From: an uncultured Porphyromonadaceae bacterium
Lineage (GTDB): Bacteria > Bacteroidota > Bacteroidia > Bacteroidales > Muribaculaceae
DNA length: 8,801 nt
Direction: 5' to 3'
NCBI GenBank assembly: GCA_947176615.1
Contig: CAMWRO010000103.1
Span: 1-8,801 of the forward strand
In this document: one piece after another, positions 6,606-8,801 of the stretch
Numbering within the stretch: position 1 is the first letter of the stretch
How the letters are laid out: the number at the start of each line of letters is the position of its first letter
Notes under the pieces: model-generated
Databases searched by the model: none
The model's input: only the letters and a program-made list of their open reading frames with translations
Told to the model about the DNA's origin: nothing
Made by a program: the position numbers and the translations under genes

Positions 6606-7124
6606 ATGTTAAGCAACAAGCTGCAAGACGCGCTTAATCAGCAGATTAACGCCGAGTTATGGAGTGCCTACCTTTACCTGTCGATGGGCATGCACTTTGA
6701 GGCCGAAGGTCTCTCGGGAGTAGCCAACTGGTTTAAAATCCAGTTCAAGGAAGAACAGGACCACGCCACTATCTTCATGAACTACGTCAACCAGCGCGGA
6801 GGCCGCGTAGAGCTCAAAGCCATCGACGCTGTCGACACTTCATGGGAATCTCCCTTGGCAGCATTTGAAGCAACTCTCGCCCACGAGCAGAAAGTTACGG
6901 CAATGATAAACAACCTCTACGCCTTGGCCGAGGAGGAACACGACTACGCAACCCGCGACCGCCTCAACTGGTTTGTCTCGGAACAGGTCGAGGAAGAAGA
7001 CAACGCCCGCACCCTCATCGACAAATTCAAAATGATTCAGGGCAACGGCATGGGCCTCTACATGCTCAACCAAGAACTCGGCGCACGCGTCTATAACGCG
7101 CCTTCGGTTCTCTCTGAAGAATAA
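6606..7124 (+). CDS. ftnA: Ferritin (non-haem, FtnA-like)
   Basis: Ferritin forms a hollow 24-subunit cytosolic shell that oxidises Fe(II) and stores it as a ferric mineral, protecting against iron-driven oxidative damage. The 172-residue length and four-helix pattern match bacterial FtnA. All dinuclear centre ligands known from E. coli FtnA fall at the same numbers: Glu17, Glu50, His53, Glu94 and Gln127. The third-iron site C is also complete (Glu49, Glu126, Glu129, Glu130), and Tyr24 is conserved. No haem-binding Met typical of bacterioferritin is evident and the sequence pattern is FtnA. The ATG at 6606 follows an A-rich leader with no Shine-Dalgarno, as usual in this phylum. Its promoter region has possible iron or redox operators. 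A strong terminator follows, so it is probably mainly monocistronic. Confidence 0.97.
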   Translation: MLSNKLQDALNQQINAELWSAYLYLSMGMHFEAEGLSGVANWFKIQFKEEQDHATIFMNYVNQRGGRVELKAIDAVDTSWESPLAAFEATLAHEQKVTAMINNLYALAEEEHDYATRDRLNWFVSEQVEEEDNARTLIDKFKMIQGNGMGLYMLNQELGARVYNAPSVLSEE

Positions 7125-7150
7125 TCCTGTATAAATTACTCACCTGATAT

Positions 7151-7188
7151 TCACAGCGGGACCATCCTGATACCGCTGTGATTTTTTT
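7151..7188 (+). terminator. Intrinsic terminator of ferritin
   Basis: TCACAGCGG (7151-7159) pairs perfectly with CCGCTGTGA (7173-7181) across a 13-nt loop, directly followed by seven T residues (7182-7188). It begins 26 nt after the ferritin stop. The next gene starts only 20 nt after the T tract. Confidence 0.9.
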
Positions 7189-7208
7189 ATTTCACTAACA
7201 ACCCTATC

Positions 7209-8285
7209 ATGAAAAGACTTCTGCTTTTTGCCGCAGTGGCGGCGCTGACACTCTCAGCATGTCACAAAAACGATACCTTCATATCTCCCACTGACCCCAA
7301 AATCGCCTACTCGGGACGCATCGACATGACCGACACCACCTCGCTGGCTTTCACATTCCCCGGCGTGGCTGCCGAAATATGTTTCGACGCCCCCGCGGTA
7401 ACAATGGCCACTACTCCCGGCGCGGGCTCGTTCATGGTCGAAATCGACGACCGCGCGCCATTCAAAATATCCGTCGGTGAAAATGACTCCATCGTGTGTC
7501 TCGCCGACAGCCTTACCGACGGCGAACACCGCCTGCGCGTCTCCTACGCTATGGAGGGACATGACAACCATCCCGCATTCCGCGGATTTTACCTTGCCGA
7601 CGGAGGCCGCCTGACACGCCGTCCCGACGAAAAGAAACTGAAAATCGAGTTCATCGGCAACTCAATCACCTGCGGTTACGGTCTCGATACCGACGACCCC
7701 GAGGAACATTTCACCTACGACACCGAAAACCACTATTACACCTATGCCGCGCAGACCGCCCGCAACCTCAATGCCGACTACAATGTCGTGGCCCGCTCGG
7801 GAATCGGTGTCTACCGCAATTACAACGGCTCCCGCGAGGGAAATGACGAAATGACGATGCGCGACATCTATGGCCGCACTCTCTATGACCGTCCTGACCC
7901 GCAATGGGATTTCTCCCGTTTCACCCCCGACATCGTCTGCCTCAACCTCGGGACCAACGACACGAGCCTCGACAACTATGACACAGAACTGATGACCGCC
8001 GCCTACCGCGACATGGTAAGCCGCATCCGCAAAGTTTATCCCGATGCACGGATTGTCCTTCTGACAGGCTCCATGCTGCAAGGAAAGGCCCTCGAAGATG
8101 TCAAAACCATGCTCGACTCTATCGCCGGCGACGCCCGCGCTCAGGGCGACTCGGGAATCTACCGTTTCGACATGACACCTCAGGACGGCACCCTCGGCTA
8201 CGGGGCCGACTGGCACCCCTCGCGCCGACAGGCCGACAAAATGGCGGCCGAACTGACCGGCTTCTTAAAGAGTATCATCGACTGA
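7209..8285 (+). CDS. Lipoprotein SGNH esterase, carbohydrate esterase family 2-like
   Basis: This is probably a cell-envelope esterase that removes acetyl groups from polysaccharides. The N-terminus is a lipoprotein signal, MKRLLLFAAVAALTLSAC, with lipobox LSAC and lipidated Cys18. Residues ~30-135 look like the N-terminal jelly-roll that precedes the catalytic domain in CE2 enzymes (for example FPGVAAEICFDAP and RGFYLADGG). The SGNH hydrolase domain follows: block I EFIGNSITCGYG with nucleophile Ser152, the Gly block SGIG (197-200), block III LGTND with Asn250, and block V DWHPS with Asp334 and His336. Block I has GNS in place of the textbook GDS. At 358 residues it is full length for lipoprotein CE2 members. 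The substrate (xylan, mucin or other acetylated glycan) cannot be told. No TAnnTTTG box was found in the short gap after the ferritin terminator, so its promoter is unclear and read-through is possible. Confidence 0.88.
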   Translation: MKRLLLFAAVAALTLSACHKNDTFISPTDPKIAYSGRIDMTDTTSLAFTFPGVAAEICFDAPAVTMATTPGAGSFMVEIDDRAPFKISVGENDSIVCLADSLTDGEHRLRVSYAMEGHDNHPAFRGFYLADGGRLTRRPDEKKLKIEFIGNSITCGYGLDTDDPEEHFTYDTENHYYTYAAQTARNLNADYNVVARSGIGVYRNYNGSREGNDEMTMRDIYGRTLYDRPDPQWDFSRFTPDIVCLNLGTNDTSLDNYDTELMTAAYRDMVSRIRKVYPDARIVLLTGSMLQGKALEDVKTMLDSIAGDARAQGDSGIYRFDMTPQDGTLGYGADWHPSRRQADKMAAELTGFLKSIID

Positions 8286-8330
8286 CGGCACAAAAAATCG
8301 TTAAAACCGCCCTCGTGTCGATTATTTTAT

Positions 8331-8338
8331 TAACTTTG
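8331..8338 (+). promoter_or_regulatory. -7 box for mdh
   Basis: TAACTTTG is a perfect TAnnTTTG match. A start near 8345 gives an A/T-rich leader of about 60 nt before the ATG at 8405. No -33 TTTG occurs at standard spacing. No convincing terminator is seen between the esterase stop (8285) and this box. Confidence 0.55.
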
Positions 8339-8404
8339 CATTGTGAACATACAAGAAGTGTTTTAATAATCATCAACACAATACAAACTAATCAATTATC
8401 AACT

Positions 8405-8801
8405 ATGTCAAAGGTTACAGTTGTAGGCGCCGGTAATGTAGGCGCAACATGTGCAAATGTTATGGTCACCACCGGTGTGGCCGACGAAGTTGTCCTTCTC
8501 GACATCAAGGAAGGCGTGTCAGAAGGCAAGGCAATGGATATCATGCAGACTGCCAATATCCTCGGCCTCAACACCCGTCTGACAGGCGTTACCAATGACT
8601 ACGAAGCCACCGCCGGTAGCGACGTGGTTGTCATCACTTCAGGTATTCCCCGCAAGCCCGGCATGACCCGCGAGGAACTCATCGGCGTAAACGCCGGCAT
8701 CGTTAAATCGGTTACCGAGAACCTGCTCAAGTATTCTCCCGATGCAATCATCATCTGCATCTCCAACCCGATGGACACCATGACCTACCTCATCCACAAG
8801 G
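8405..8801 (+). CDS. mdh: Malate dehydrogenase, N-terminal part (runs off the window)
   Basis: Mdh interconverts malate and oxaloacetate with NAD(H) in the cytosol; in anaerobic Bacteroidales it mainly reduces oxaloacetate toward malate, fumarate and succinate. The 132 residues in view have the nucleotide loop VVGAGNVGA (Gly8, Gly10, Gly13) and Asp33 at the end of the second strand, which selects NAD. The substrate loop IPRKPGMTREEL carries Arg83 and Arg89; an Arg at the first position marks malate dehydrogenase, where lactate dehydrogenases have Gln. SNPMD (120-124) holds the conserved Asn. The pattern is the LDH-like (type III) Mdh of about 310-315 residues, so the catalytic His and the C-terminal half lie beyond the window edge. 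It has its own -7 box. Confidence 0.96.
   Translation, partial: MSKVTVVGAGNVGATCANVMVTTGVADEVVLLDIKEGVSEGKAMDIMQTANILGLNTRLTGVTNDYEATAGSDVVVITSGIPRKPGMTREELIGVNAGIVKSVTENLLKYSPDAIIICISNPMDTMTYLIHK

Noticed and set aside
7662..8216. Open frame of 184 codons opposite the esterase
   Set aside because: Val/Gly-rich antisense translation of a gene with complete SGNH motifs; no independent support.
8294..8328. AATCG/CGATT hairpin after the esterase as a terminator
   Set aside because: A 5-bp A/T-rich stem with a loop of 18 nt; not convincing, and it overlaps the upstream side of the mdh promoter.

Overview
The window looks like a chromosomal segment from a Bacteroidales bacterium, possibly Muribaculaceae (family placement is inference). 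The evidence is perfect Bacteroidetes-type -7 boxes (TAnnTTTG) upstream of most transcription units, no clear Shine-Dalgarno sequences, A/T-rich spacers between fairly GC-rich genes, and proteins of Bacteroidetes character. It is mostly housekeeping and metabolic DNA. I see no phage, transposon, CRISPR, rRNA or tRNA genes.

Left part, minus strand (1-6348). In transcription order: a 32-residue small gene with its own promoter-like box and strong terminator (6185-6440); an aldo/keto reductase of the YghZ/GpR type (5141-6103); a class I aminotransferase of the aspartate/prephenate type (3862-5061) followed 15 bp later by tyrS (2554-3846), ended by a very long terminator hairpin (2481-2535); a long-chain acyl-CoA ligase (479-2281); and the start of asd (1-406). 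The spacer between the last two genes consists almost entirely of nine tandem heptamers.

Right part, plus strand (6558-8801). A ferritin gene with complete ferroxidase and site-C ligands (6606-7124) and a strong terminator; a lipoprotein esterase with a jelly-roll plus SGNH layout like carbohydrate esterase family 2 (7209-8285); and the first 132 codons of malate dehydrogenase (8405-8801).

The divergent spacer between the small gene and ferritin (about 6433-6605) is the densest regulatory stretch. It has opposed -7 boxes, a 16-bp palindrome, a Fur-box-like dyad and a dyad lying on the ferritin -7 box.

Metabolically, Mdh (oxaloacetate), the aminotransferase (aspartate, perhaps also arogenate) and Asd (aspartate semialdehyde) touch consecutive steps toward aspartate-family amino acids, although they lie in separate transcripts. 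The aminotransferase-tyrS pair is notable because the enzyme carries the Thr and Lys residues associated with prephenate aminotransferase activity, which would link tyrosine synthesis by arogenate with tyrosine charging. The best candidate for something undescribed is the compact 32-residue gene at 6250-6348.
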